From the NCBI RefSeq assembly GCF_910592395.1, contig NC_088308.1, forward strand, positions 20,227,501 to 20,291,500: DNA of 64,000 nucleotides, written 5' to 3'. The notes beneath the pieces were generated by a model. That model searched no databases. It had not been told where the DNA came from and worked only from the letters and a program-made list of their open reading frames with translations. The stretch comes from Lineus longissimus (Eukaryota; Nemertea; Pilidiophora; Heteronemertea; Lineidae). Shown one piece after another: positions 23,701-38,700 of this stretch (within the stretch, counting starts at the first letter, position 1; every line of letters begins with the position of its first letter). A program made the translations under genes and the position numbers.

Positions 23701-26700
23701 TAATCCATTCTTTAGTAGTTTAAAACGCTTTCCCGCAGACTTATCTTGCGTTGTAGAATGCATAAAATATCTTGGACGTAGCTCGGCATGGTCAATCCAA
23801 ATCCTTTTCCTCATTATCGTTTAGTGGTTTAAAACTTTCCCCAGCAGATTCTCCTTACGTTGTAGAATAATGCATAAAATATTAGTACATCAGCATCCAT
23901 GTGCAATGGTCATTACAAATTCATCGCACAATAGTCTTGCCATCTGGAGTGCGGAAGTGCGGTGCCCATGTTCTGTGTTGGAGAATGTTTTAACAAGCTT
24001 TAAAAAGCACACTTTCTTGATATTGGGAGACAAAGCAGCATGCGATTCTGTATTCCGAATTAGATCCAAATCCATTACCAGGAAGTTGTGCATCCGATTT
24101 CTATAGATGGTTGAAAGTAGAGGGCCTTGAGCGAGTGTTCAATTCCTTAATTGGCAGCATGCATATCGCTTCCGATGTCGCAAGGTGGTTAGATCAACTC
24201 ACCATATTCCAAGTTAGGCATGCAGTCTCTACATCGGAGTCAAAGGATGCATCTGCAATTCTCATGTCGGTGATCAAGACATTTGTGCATGCAGTTTCTA
24301 TTCCGATTGCGGTAGTAAGCTCACTTGCCATGCAGATTTGATGATAGTTAAAGCTTTTGCACTTTGCGTAGTTAGACCATTATTTCTTGATATATATTGA
24401 TAATAAAGCTGTTGGTCATTTTCGATTTTTGGCACTCCACTGGCACGTTGAAGAGAATAAGGAGATGCTTGTGAAATATGCCGTGATCGGTGAATAAAGC
24501 AGGCTACTCTTTCAGGCAGACCATTTCATCGTACCCGGCAATGCCAAGGCAACACTGGATTTGTTCTGCGTGTGGGCCAACAGTGTCCTGACCAGGCATC
24601 GGACTCCGGAGCAACCACAATATCACGTACACGATTTCGCCATCTTCCTTACCAAAGAGAACATTGGGCCGGCAGGTAAGCCAGCAAGAAGAAGAGCAGA
24701 TACTTACTCATCCTTTAGGATAGGCATGAAGTTCTATAAAGTAACAGAACAACTATGCCATCGTTTTCGATGTCAAAGTATCATCTCATTCGCGGTTCTT
24801 GTAATAATAGGCAACTTTCGGCAAGTCTTATTTCAACAGAAATACTGATCAGGCAAGAGGAATGGTGTTCCTGCAGCATTGCATACATATGAAATATATA
24901 TTACATGTCTCGGCGGCCATGTACATTGTATCTTCATTCGCAAACAATTCTGAAGCACTGGAAGGCGATAGTGTGACACAGGGATAACGACAAAACCAAA
25001 GCGTTGTAATTGCGTTCCTTGGGTCAAAGCTGGTGAATGGTCCAACTACTTCTCTTGCAATACAAGAGAATTTCATATGGCTGTACAATCTGAGCCGAAA
25101 GAACATTAAAAACATCAATCTGGCAACTCCTTTTCAGGTTACGCGCCAGTGACGGGGATGTGCAATCCACTGAGAAGTTGTTCGGTCAACAGAGACGAAG
25201 GTCTGACATCCGCTTTTGTGATCGCCCATGAAATAGGTCATGTGTAAGTTATGACATTTCCTTGCTTACACTAAGAAGTTTTTGATCGTCTATCTATAAC
25301 AAATTGAAAATGAGCAGTGTCTCGTAATATTGACAAATCAGGATTAAGCAATTGTGACAAGCCATAGTTCGAAATGAGTGTCGAAGAGAGGTTTGAGTGA
25401 TGCTGCAAACTAGACTGACAGCCCAGGCCAAATGTATATGGAGGAGAGGGAGTCTCCGCTGTCTTCACAATAAGCCAAGTGATATTGGAAAAGTATGAGT
25501 CTACTAATGTCTACATATGACACGGATGTAGTGAAATCCGGGATGAAATCTTAACAAAACTGTATCTAAATAGAAGTCGTCGTGATATTTTCGAGCAAAA
25601 CATGTTTACGGTGTATTGGAATGACCCCGTTGCATTTGTTAGGTTAATGAAATTATTTTTCCGGATATGTTCTTGGTAAGTTAATTGGGAAGGGTCTTCT
25701 CTGTCAACCAATTATACTGCTTCGCTTGAAAGGAAGGTCTGATGTTAATGAACCAATAAAACATTGTCGTATCATCAGTAAGAGTCTTTTGTGACCCAAG
25801 GTTGCAAACTGGGTTGAAGTAATCGAGGTCAAATATCTCTTATATACTGTTAACAATTTAATTACAATAGTTTTCCTCCAGTAATGATACCCAGAGGATG
25901 CATGCTTGAACGATGGGCAACTCATACAAGCAGATTTTCGACAAGGTCACATAGTACAAGCGATGTGCTGGTGAGCATGGTTAGGTTGCTTCAAGAAGCT
26001 CTGCCAGATATCAATATATATATAAATATATTGGCAAAATCGGTAAAACGAACATGAAGCATTAGATTATACTCACCTAGGTACTGTGAAGTCCAGGCCC
26101 AAACATCCTGACATAACCAGTGGTTATATACTCCGCCTCTCGATATTTCTAACTACTTTTGTATACGATGTACATGTATTTGTAGGAGTATCAAAAACCT
26201 GTATCTCAGGATGATGGGCCCAAAATGCGACGTTGCCAAGTGAACAAACGTTGCCAAGTGAATGACGTTATCAACAAACCTTGCCTCGTTTTGGAATTAA
26301 CGTCACCACCTGCGTGACGCCACAGTTACTTATGACGCCATTTCTACAGCTGTGGGGTCACCTGAAAAGACTGCGATAATGAAGTTAATTGACTGGATGC
26401 CCTAAAGTTAATTGACTGGATGCCCTAAAGCTAAAGACGTTCTGCAAACGTTTTGCAAATGATTCTTTCCTCAAACACTACACAGTATAAAAAGGGTACG
26501 ACGTTACCACACCCAGAAGACAGTGGATCCCGAAAATGAACCGGCCTCGTTTATCCCTCAAACTGTAACGAATAGCATGACGAATGGCATACCTTGGGAC
26601 ATCTATCAGACCAGGCCTCTGTGTTATCTATAGCATCAATGTAACTATAGCGATACATACCGCGTGACCTCTTTCAGCAACTGGGCGTTGGTCCTCTATC

Positions 26701-29700
26701 CGACGGTTGGTGTCGTCGCCTGAATATCAATTCCTCGACGGCCTGCTGCATCAGATCCGGGATGGGACACGACTTAGCGCGAACATTTACTTCATTTTTT
26801 GCAATGACACATATTCAAGTATTGTAATTAACTAATTTTCAGGTTTGGTATGATGCACGATGGCCAAGGCAACAATTGTGGCGGTGGTGACCCAACGGAT
26901 GGACGGATTATGGCGCCACTTGTCCAATCTACCTTTGATACTCACTATTGGTCACATTGTGCAGCTTCGATTCTGGGAGACATGATCGAGTAAGAGATTA
27001 GTTACGTCATATTGTACCACGCGGGTGTGGTCTCTTGAACCTCCTAACTGTCTGTAATATTTAGCAATAGAAAACACCGTATACTGAAATGATACGGCGT
27101 CGGAGAGCAACGACATTCATGACTCCTGATGATCTCCTCAAGAAACATTTGACTATTTCTGATCTTAGCCCTCAGATGCACGGAAACGCATAATTATTTG
27201 GCACTGAGATTTCCTCCGTCTCAAGATCGTATATTCTGTGCTCTTTAGTCTTGCTCGGGCTGCGCCTCCTTACCAAAATTTCTGGATCCACCACGTTTCG
27301 ACGCACACCCTACCCAGGGTAACGTTCAACACGGATATCTCAGTCTGCTTTATGAGTCAGCTGCGATGTTACATCGGGGAATATCCGTCGCTGCCGTCCA
27401 AATTAGACCGGCCTGGCCCCGCCCCATCTACAGCGGATCGGAGCCTATTTCAATGGGCTATGTCCGAATGAGCATGCTATCAATTTATCAAGGCCAACAT
27501 CATCATATATAGCGATTGTTTCCTTTAGGCATTACCCCTGCCTCCAGGACGACCCATTCGATCCTGGCTACCCAGAGTATGAGAAACCGTATGGAGAGAA
27601 CTGGTACCCAGACCAGCAGTGTCGGCAGGAGTTCGGGGAAGGATTCACAAAATGCAAAGCGGTTAGTATAGTTTGCTTTAATAATTTGTTCTAACGCCGA
27701 GAAGAAGAAAACGATCATTTATTAGTAGTGACCAAATTAGTGCAACCCTGAGTTGACAACCCAGTATAGTAGTAACAATTAATGACCGTCCCGTGCAGTC
27801 ACAAGAATGTCCCCGGGACACCACAGTAGGTCGCCCATCATTCAAATGAAAAGTAATGGGCTGTTGAAGACGAAGACATATCAGGTTTGGTTGTGACAAA
27901 GGAAATTAATACATCATCCTTGTTGAGACGTTCTCCAAGTGTGTTTAAATCCCAAGAACTTAAGGTTGTGACTTTGTCGTTTCTTTTTCATTCTATTTGC
28001 TGTCCCATACTTGCAGTTTCCAATGCCAATGTGTGACCAGCTTTGGTGCAGTACCCCAGGCAATGACATGATGTGCAAGACAAAGAAGTCACCACCTCTG
28101 GATGGGACACCATGTGGACCTTACAGTGTAAATTTATCTACCTCTTACATATTAGAAATTCAGAGGGTTGTAGGTCGCCCACCGTCTCGTCCTGCGAGCA
28201 ACACCGACCGAAGACAGATCAGTGCTGCAACCTCTTAGTGAATATTTCAACTAAACGTCCAGTGAAGGACAGTCCGCAGACTCTTAAATTGCACCCACTC
28301 ACAACTGAGATATATGACCTTATCTTGCGTACCCTAATGTTTTCAGTGGTGCATGAATGGCATCTGTGAACAAAAGACCGATATTCCGTCAATTGATGGT
28401 GGATGGTCCCAATGGGCTCCTTGGACGGAGTGTTCGCGGACATGTGGGAATGGGGTGCAGTTTCGAACGCGATTGTGTAACAATCCGAGGTAGGTCCAGC
28501 CAAGAAGAGGGATCGAGAATAACATTGGTACCATTTAATTCGATATGGCCCTTTTCCTACTTGACAGCGTGCTTCGATCAGAAACTGTTCCTGAGTGTTT
28601 GTTCTGCAGGGTTGTACTTCTCCAGACATGAGCCCTTCTTCTTGCTCTTTCTTAGTCTTCTGTGTCTCGGACATAGCGTTGCAACCAGTCCATAAAAGGT
28701 AAAGGTGACAATTTCATTTACATGTAGTTTGATACTGAAGTGGACTTAACTGCATGTACCACTTATTAAAGGTAGAATTAAGCATCCCTTATTCTTTGAT
28801 ATTTTCCTGCGATCAGCTTCTGTGCGTAACATCATTTCAGTCCTATCAACAATGGCAAGGAATGCACTGGCCACCGAGGAGAGTTTCAGCTATGCAACCA
28901 AGTGGTAAGTTGATGTGAATCTAAAGTGGGGTAAAACAAACCTGGAACGAACCGCACCCATCTCCACCCTGAAGCTTTGTTTATTATCGGTACAAGTTTG
29001 CCGTCGTGTTAACGAGGACAAAGACGATTCCCGGGAAATTCGAAGTCCGATTTTAGACGCAGGCATCATTCTGCAACATAGGTGGAGTAAGGCTTCATTT
29101 GGTTTTAAGTAGATGTAATCCATGCATCAATTTTGCGTCCCTTTCGACATGATCTGAAGCAACTCTGGTCAACAAAAGGGAAGGATTTACCTTGGAAAAT
29201 GCTGAAAAGTTTTGGTTTCGGACAATCACCACCGTATTTCGAGACCATCATTCTTTTAGTTAGATGAATGCACCCAAAATAACACCATGATGCATTTTTT
29301 GATCAGATTGTCTTGTTGTAGGTGTGTCCAGAAGGAACTGATCTCAGAGCAGCCCAGTGCAGTGCTTTCGACCCAGACGTCTACCGGGGTGGACGATTAC
29401 ATACGTGGTTACCATATGTCAGTAAACACAGTAAGTTGTCGCTGTGGCACAATCTGTCCGACACATCTCAAATGTTTGATTTACTTGTGTCTTTCTTTTA
29501 AGGATGGACAGGTTTATGGCACTACTGGTGCCGAGCGTCAAGAGTCTTCGTGAGAGAGGTTGTGATGAAACGCCCCTCATTCAAATTACAATGCATCCTC
29601 GGGGTCGTTTTCGAGCACATCCTTGATAGGTCATCGGGCCATAAGGCCCTGGTACTTCCAATAGCTGTCTTCTTAGTAAACGTAAGGACGAGCACATCCT

Positions 29701-32700
29701 AGATTAGTCCTCGGTCCATAAGGCCCTGATACTTCCAATAGCTGTCTTCTTAGTAAACGTAAGGACGAGCACATCCTTGATTAGTCATCGGGCCATAAGG
29801 CCCTGGTACTTCCAATAGCTGTCTTCTTAGTAAACGTAAGGGCGAGCACATCCTAGATTAGTCCTCAGTCCATAAGGCTCTGATACATACCATAGCTGTC
29901 TTTCTGGTAAACATGAGGACGAGCACATCATACATCATAGATGCACACGTCTATGTGTTCAACGACACAGCCTTAAGATGCACCAGGCCCTTTGGCCGAA
30001 GGACAGATCTATGTAGGATGCTCTCGTCACCATGCTCAACAAGACAGCTTCAGAATATACATGGGCCTTTTAGTCCCAAGACAAAGCTATGATGCCCTTG
30101 TTTGTAACAGGACAGCTTATTGATGAGGCCTTAGGATCAACACAAAACATCCAGAATGTCCTTGTCCTCGTGTTCTGAATCAATAGAACTGTTCTTGGGT
30201 GTATCAGGGGTTTATGGTCCGCAGAAGAAATCCAGGAAGTGCTTGTTCCTATATGTTCAGGACAGCTCTAGGGTGTGTATGTTCAGCCAACTATTGGAAA
30301 ATGCCCCCTGACCTATGTATATATACGTCATTAAGAATTTTTGCATCTCCTCTCTCTCCAGAGGCACTGCGCTGTGAATTGATGTGCATCTCGGCGGGGC
30401 CAGGAGATATATTCGCCACGGGACAACCACTGATTGATGGGACACCATGTGATTACGAAAACAAGCATAATGTATGTGTCAGGGGAGAATGCGAGGTAGG
30501 TTCGATCTCTACATAAGGTTGCATTTTGCTGCTGGAACTGCATGTCTCCTCCTGCTCGAGTCAGGTGATCATGAAACATCAAAGTCATACATTGTGGTTT
30601 TTCAACGCTAACAATTAATTGTTCATAGGCCAACTGTTTCTTTGCTTAGTAAAAAGTACCTTCCGCAAAATCTAGCAGGTCTTTGAACCGCATGCCTCGA
30701 AAGGGTAGCCTTTTTATTTTCACGTCAAACTGAGCTCGCTGGTGGTCATCGTTAATAGGGGAAGTTGGAACTTTGACGCGGCGACTCTTTTGGTGTGATG
30801 AAGCCTGAGCGGGTGATGGTTGCATTTGGAGCGAGCGTGGGATGTAGATCAGGACTATCATGAGCTCCAGGACTGTCTCTTGGCCGGGGCTACGGATAGT
30901 ACAGGTGCTTCGCTCAAAAGACTCGTTTGTACATTTTAGTATTTGTATAATTCTGTCTTCAGAAAGTTGGTTGTGACGGCGTCCTTGGTTCGGACAAAGT
31001 GGATGATCAGTGTGGCGTTTGTAATGGTGATAACTCAGAATGTACACAAATCAGTGGAATCTACGACAAGAAGCCAACCAGAAGTAAGCAGTTTTGTGAC
31101 GCAATTTATAAGGAGTTGCAGCTATAGTTTACCTCAGTTGTCGTCGTACGACGGATTCCCAGCTTCGGCGCCTGCTGTGACGCCTTGACAGTACCTGAAA
31201 GAAGTCTTTGTTACGATTTGAATGACGTTTTACCCTGGTGTAGTGTGAAAATCTGTACTTGAATAGAGTGTCCCGGGGACAAAGGGTTATGTTAGGCACT
31301 TTTAATATATGACACCGGGTCGTACCCGAATGCACTTGAGTCCGTTTGAATCTCCTGGCCCGAACTTTTGGAATCATTGGTCTTTAGTCCATTGTCAGCT
31401 CTCCTAACTCAGCTGGCCGGCAAATTGTGGAGGCAAACATCCCGAAATAAGCTTTGAGAAACCAACACTAGCTTGTCTTAGGTAAGAGAGACAAGCTTTT
31501 CCATTTCCATTTCCAGGTTACACGCATGTTTTATTGTTGCCAAGAGGAGCCAGACACATCAAGATTGAGGAAAACGGCGCATCAAGTCACTTCCTTGGTA
31601 AATACGAATGCCTGCGATCCACAATAGATTGTTTAACAACTGCGACTGGTCCTTCAGGACATGTCGCTGTATTTGGTTGCGACCATAATGCATACCTCTA
31701 GCAGTGCATTGACGATTTCATTTTAAAGTCAAACAATATAGTCAGATGGATTGTAGTAAGGGACAATCGTCTGTCTCTGTCAAGTTCGTCTTGCTGTTCT
31801 GGGTACAAACAGAGGCAATCCAAGTTGTGCCCTTATCCAAGGTGTTTCGTCACAAAATATGAGAGGTGGATCTCTGACTTTTCAATACCCCATCACTGAC
31901 GCTCTTGTTACCATTGGTTGACCGGGTGAAAATTTATCTGGTTGCAGAACTCCTGCAATCGTATATTATTCGACGTCGTTGTCCCTGTCTATCCCAGGTC
32001 GACCAGTGGTTGTGACTATCGACAGGACTGGCGCAACCATTCTGTTGTGACATTATATAGTCTGCCCTTGTCTTAAACCTGAAAATACATGATTGACACT
32101 TGATAATTGAAAGACGGGATAGAACGTGTAAGAATCATGCCCCCATGTTTTTCAGCCTTAAAGGTCCGAAGTAAGCGTGAGTTTCTGCTGAATGGTAACA
32201 GGAGAGAAGGCGAGTCCACAGAGGTTATCTATGAGGGAGTCCGGTTCTTCTACCACAACGATCAACATAGAGAGCGTCTCGCATCCAGTGGGCCACTGAC
32301 TACAGAAGTTATGATCATGGTTGGTATACAGTCACCTACGTCTTCCCATCCAGAAGTGTATGCATCCCGTCATCAGTAAGCGACCCAGCAGGATTAGTCT
32401 TTGATCAAGAAATCTTTTAACATCATCTGCCATTCAAAACCATCCATGAACGGTTACAAATATCAGATAATGACACAATATCATAGTTGACTGGAGCGTT
32501 GTGCAATCCTGCATAACTGCGACACCTGTTATGCATTGCGCATCACAAGCAGACAAGACGTCACAGACGTCTTCTTGTCCGAATCTGTCCACTTAAGTTT
32601 CGTCTCCTTGCCTTAGTGCGTGTAGACCGACTTGGGGTGGGCAGGTGCGAACGCTGCTGAAGTAATGATAAGTTAAGGACACAACCTTCTTATTTCAATA

Positions 32701-35700
32701 GCTTTACCCAGTGGGCTCCCTGTCAAGAGCAGACATAAGCTTTGAGTACATCCTTCCCCTTGAAGTAGGCTTTGGTGCCTCAGCCTCCTTCTCTGGTAAA
32801 GAGGAATTCGGGTTTGAGAGATATGTGTGGGACACTAGAGGATGGACGGACTGCAGCAAGACATGTGGAACAGGTAAAATAACTCTGAGCTGTGGTTTTG
32901 AGAGATATTCTTAGAGAACCTGAGCATTTTTATGTTGTGCCTCATACGCCCAACCTGGCTAGATAACCAGCTGGCGGAGGTTGGTTGTTCCATCGGCTCG
33001 CCTTCTAAGTTGTCTCCAATACTGATGGTAACTCAACAATGGAGAACTTTAGTATTCTTATGTTGTGCCTCAGACAACAACCATGGTATGACTCGATAAT
33101 TAGTGTAAGTGAGGGTCCGAGTCCAGCTGTTTATGTCAGCTCGTATTGTGCTCAGCATGCAGGTTTGCAGTGTTTGACTGCAACATCCTTCAAACGTTTG
33201 GTTATGAGACGCAGTGTGTTGTCCCGCTCCTTCTATGTGGAGTGCAATCCTCACTTTTGCCATGTTTGTAGATCGTGAGCCTAATAGTCGCTGGTGCTCT
33301 TTGTTGTTCTGACAGCTGGGCGACTACTATGGGATCTGCTGTGTGTTTGTGTGCTCTTCCCTTTGATCTCGCCAATTGTTTTCGCTGCTGAGGTCGTCAT
33401 GCAGTCAGCAGGGTGCTCAGTGCATCATTGAGGTCCTGGGTTAGGTGTTGTTCGGTCACGGTGTTCTACAACTGCACCTGGTATGACTTGCACTCGGGGT
33501 CTTCACAGAGGTTGTGGATGTCAGTGCGTACCTGACCTGCGCCCCTGAGTGATGTTTCAAGCCAGTGCCCCCATAGGATCACGAGTCTTTCGGTATTGCA
33601 GTAGCATTCTTCTGAGTACTTGGTCGATCTGGTTGAATACTGCCTTGCTGACCAGCGAGCCTGTCACTCGGTTGCTATCAGTTGTTCGGTGTTTGGAAGG
33701 CTGTGTTGCTGGCAACAGGGCTATTGGTCAATACGAAATCTAAAAGGCCTAAAACCGTTTGGCCCATGCCAAAGAACCCCATATTGAGAACGCCGGCCTC
33801 GGCGTCCCAAAGTACCTGCTTAGATAACCAGCTGGCGGAGGGTGATCGTTTCATCGTCCGTCCTGTTGTCTCCAATAGCTTAGAGTGACTTCTTCTATGA
33901 GAACCTCAGTATGTCTAGGTTGTGCCTCGGACAACCGACATGATCAGATAACCAGCTGGCAGAGTTTGATTGTTCATCTTCTGTCCTGTTGTCTCCAATG
34001 CCTTGTGGTTATATTCTTTGAGAACCTTAATATTTCTAGGTTGTGCCTGAGACAACCGACATGAACCGATAACCAGCTGGCGGAGGTTGGTTGTTCCATT
34101 GTCCCTCCTGTAGTCTTGAACATCTAACTTATTTTTTGAGAACCTTAGTATTTTGAGGTTGTGCCTCAGACAACCAACAGCTGATAACCAGCTGGTGGAG
34201 GATTGTTTTTCCATTGTCTCTCCTGTAGTTTCCAATGCCTGATAATTCTTTTTCAGGTGCCCAGTATGAGATATATGTCTGTATCGACCAATATCTTGAT
34301 GAGTTAGCCACTTTAAGTGATTGTTTGGAAGACACCAAGCCAAAGGCAGAGAGCCGAGAATGTAATACTCAGGATTGCTTCAGTCTAAAGTAAGTTGAAA
34401 TATTTAATCACATAAGGTAAGTTGGTACGATAATAGCCCCTACAGTGTATGAAACAGCTGAGAGTACACATTAATGACTGCAGATACTACAATTGTATAA
34501 GGGCTACTACTGTACCACCTTACTTTACAAATATCCTGATAGTTCAGTAAATTCCCACTGCCAAACTAGATGGCAGCACCATCACCACAAATCATTTCCT
34601 CTGCAAATATAACAATGATTCTGCAGTTGCCTCATGTCCATGAATACTTCAAATACAACACCTGAATTATGAATTGACAATTTTTATTTATGAAACAGAT
34701 ATGAAACTGTCATCAGTTTATAAGAAAGATCACATGTGGTTATACTACCAGGAAATACTTAGTACCAGTACTCAATATTCCCCAATTCTTTGTGTATCAA
34801 TTCTATACATTAACTTTGACACATAAGCTCACCTAAATACAACTCTAAAAGAAACATCAAGATGATTATGGCTACATTTTAAATGCCATTTGCAGTGGAG
34901 TCTTAAGGACTCTCCAAGTGTCTCACTCCTCCTCACCAAAGATGATGGGCCAATGAAGGCCTCTGCCTCTTCACTCCAAACACCCGCTCTTTTCTAACTT
35001 GGTGAGATTTTACTCTCAATATAAGGTAACAGTGTCTACTTATACTGATAGACCCAAGTGCTCCAACAGTACTATAATAAAGCCAAATTGCCACTACTAC
35101 AGCGGCAAACACGGGAAACCCTGAGGCTTTCACAGGTTTATTTTTTGTAGAAGATGGCCCTACCCATTTCTCACAAGCATGCCAGTTTCTGGGCATAACC
35201 CTATTACCCCCCCCCCTTCACTTCAAGACAGTAGAACTAAACACACTAAATACACTAAACATTACACTTAGTAAAGGCATAATACTGTGAGTTCTAACAA
35301 ATATCACCACAGAGCAGGGAGCGTCTCAAAATGGACGTTACATAATTGTCGCCAGTTCTTCATATTGTGTCATAGGCAAACCTGTGCCTGAATTTCCACC
35401 GCTTAAGTACTTTTGACGTCCAAAATGAAGAACTGCTCAAGGACCAACTAATTGCAGATACATTTTTTTGAGACGCCCCGTAATAATGCACTCAAAATAA
35501 TATTGAAAATCACATGAGATCACCATAGACTACAACAACAAACTCTACTGAGAGTATACTCAACACACCAAGAGTAAATATGTGGCTGAAATATGAACAC
35601 ATGTTGATAAAATAAAGACTGTCTACTGTGATCTTACAGTGCCAACCAGTAGAACTATCAAAATTAGGAATTCCATCTAAGAGTAAAACCGAAGACACAA

Positions 35701-38700
35701 ATATGTACATAATGCACTGACAAGGTCACTCTAGGAGTAATTGACATATTCTTGACACACTAAAATACAAAAATACACCGGATATCAGAGCATAACATGA
35801 CCAAGCAGTTACATGTACCGGTTTACCAGTATTCTCTTCAGATATGTGAATCAAAATCATTTTCAATTTGGCTACCTTACTTGGCAGTCACAATGGACCT
35901 AGTTGTACTGCTAATCTCAGTGACACATATTACCATACTTCACTGGAGGCATTGGTTGTAGTCTCACGAAACACCTGGAGTGTGGATCGAAGCAGGGCAA
36001 AACAGAGGGGGCAGCCAAGGTTTGGGGTGACATGACAGCTGTTTGGTAAGACAACCAATACCAACAGTGTGGTATCAGTGACATAAAAATGTACTACATG
36101 TATTCTAAACACCTCAAACTAAACACTGCTTCCATGTTTTGCACCAGCCCAAGCAGTCATGATTCCCCAACCAAATAGGGGACAAATCCTGGGGTTCGTA
36201 AAAAGGTTCAGTCAAAATAGCCAGTTTTCAGAAATTTTTCATGTAACAGCGGAAAACTCTGCATAAAAAATTTACATTTGTCACCTGGCATCATTCCTCC
36301 TGAACAAGTAAAATCCTCATCGGAAAGTCACCATACCTGAGAAAATAATCAGCATTGTTTGCAGGAATATGGCACCCAAAGCAAAACACAACAAAGCTAA
36401 TCTTTTACAAATTGGTATTTTGCACTGGTGTAGCGCATGTTCTTGGCAGCAAGCATGCAATGAATGTTTCAAGGTAGAAGATGCATTCCCTTCCTGAAAT
36501 ACAGTATTGTTCAAAGAATGCACGGAATTAAAAATACCTGTAATATATTATGCCGGTATGCCTGAAGATATTACAGGAACTCCAAAGATACTTGAAATAC
36601 AGAGAGTAAGATGAATACTCTTATATTGCAGAACTACCCTAAAGTGCAATTTTTACAACATGATAACACAAAAAGCAGAGTTATTTAGCAAGAAAGGTGA
36701 TGATTTAAAAGCAATGATCAACTGTAATTAATTAATTGCAAATTGTATAATTTACCGGCATAACAACTAGCAGAATGATTTCTGTAACAATGGAAGTCAC
36801 TTTCAATCTTGACTGGACATTCCCCATGAACATACAGTTTAGAGCACACCTTCGTAGGGGTCTCCTTCTAATTTTAATGAGTAGCAAAAATGACTGTCCA
36901 TTGCTGCGCTGATTTGAAGTTCCCAAAGACATGATTAATTTCAAGAATGGTACCTTTTAAAGTACCTTCTAAAATCTGCCACTGGCCTCAAAGTAACAGT
37001 GGATCTACTTTCTCAACAAATATTTATTTCATGTGCAAACAGATTACACCAGTAAATATAGATGGTATCAATAATGTACAGAATCATGTGCTTATGGGGT
37101 AACATTTCTTCGAAAGAGTGGGTAATTGTCCACCTGTGAATTCCTAACTTAATGCATTAATGTTTACCGGTCAATCAAGGTAACTATGTAGCAACCTGTA
37201 GCATTTAAGTTAAAGGGATTTGGCACCATGTGGGATGCCAAATTACGATCTAGCATCCACCCCACAGACGGAGAAACCTTTTGAGTGCTGTACCATACCT
37301 AGCTTTAGCCCTAAATGTTTGTGTGTTCAGCCATAGTTTGATCAAACAGACATCCACTTTACTCCAAATTGACAGCAGTTCATAAAGGAATTGCCTCAGA
37401 GACACCAACACATCAGAGTGTGAGGTTGATGGCATCTGTAACGTCATCTACTTTGTGATGCGGACTGTGTTAGTCCTATGTGTTAGGTCTACTTCATAAA
37501 GGAACTTCTTTGCTTAGGGCTGAGTTTCAGTTTGAAAGCTAACCATTAAGCCTAAACCTTATCTCACTTCATTGCCCCTGAAAAGTGTTACTGGCACCTT
37601 TCAGTCTGAACAGTCAAGGACTGTGACCACTTGTGTCGATGTTTACAAACATGAAAAAAGTAAACCTACAGGTGATTCCATCTCTTCTCAATACTTCCTT
37701 GATATTCCCATCGACCACCTCTACCTGTTGGAATCTAAGGCTGTGCAAGGCAAAACCCATGTTGTTTCACCTACCAATGATCAGCATTTAGCAAAACATG
37801 TACAACTGATTTATAGTGCACCAGTTTTTCTGCAATCTGCATCCTCGAACCTTCAATCAGCTGACTTCAACTGCTACACACAGACTTCCAACCATTGCTG
37901 GCAGATTTAAACTTCTACCAGCAGATTCCATATTTGAAACGAGCACAGAGACTTCAAATGCAGCCTACACAGTTGATCATACTGCCACTTGTCTTTATCA
38001 ATTCTTGCTGCAACCACAGGCATAACACTACCCGCAGACTTTTTAGCCTCTACCAACAGACTTCCCGCAGACTTGAACTTCTTCCTGCATAATTTGTTTT
38101 TAACTGACACCTAGACGTCAATTGCAAGTGCTACCCCAAGAAGAGGAGACTTAACCCACTAGGTTCTCCCACTGCTAACCTGGACTACAACAATGTACCC
38201 TTGCTACTCGAAGACTTCAACTGCTATAATGTGTATGAAACCTCAGCCTTACCATAAAACTACTTCAGCAGGAATAGTCAAACACGCAAGATTGAAAACA
38301 GGGACAATGGGGACACATATTAAACATCTCTGAAACATAGTGACATTCACACGAAAAAGATGTTGGTCTGCAACAACACGATCAGATCATTCAGCAATTC
38401 AATTAGGAATGCAAGTGAATATCAGAAGCTAACCCCACCCTTTACATTCTGTTATGCAGCAGTATTTCTCTATAACGTCAATGTAAACAGAACATGCAGA
38501 CCCTGCCGCATAAAGAACGCTGTGAACCTCACAGCAAGAAGGAAAGTGGCTGTCTCCAGTATCATGATTCTGTGAACTATCAGGGTGTGGAGATGACTAA
38601 GCCAGATTCAACTTTGGTTATAGACGTGCTACAAAGCTCTGACCTGATGTGCATATGAAACCACACATCTGACAAGGTAAACCTGCAGCCAACATGCTCC

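Larger units (their letters stand above)
25244..26842 (+). other. ADAMTS intron 8 with repeats
   Basis: No exon is supported. It contains copy B of a dispersed inverted repeat (26104-26213), a doubled 15-base word ACGTTGCCAAGTGAA near 26231-26262 and a perfect 23-bp tandem duplication at 26382-26429. Confidence 0.5.

Noticed and set aside
28219-28674. 151-codon minus-strand frame
   Set aside because: It overlaps ADAMTS exon 12 (28347-28489) on the opposite strand and lacks a domain. It is a shadow of the TSP1-coding exon and its flanking introns.
37572-37910. 112-codon plus-strand frame in ADAMTS intron 20
   Set aside because: It has low-complexity composition, lies partly in a patch of degenerate repeats, and has no domain or splice support.
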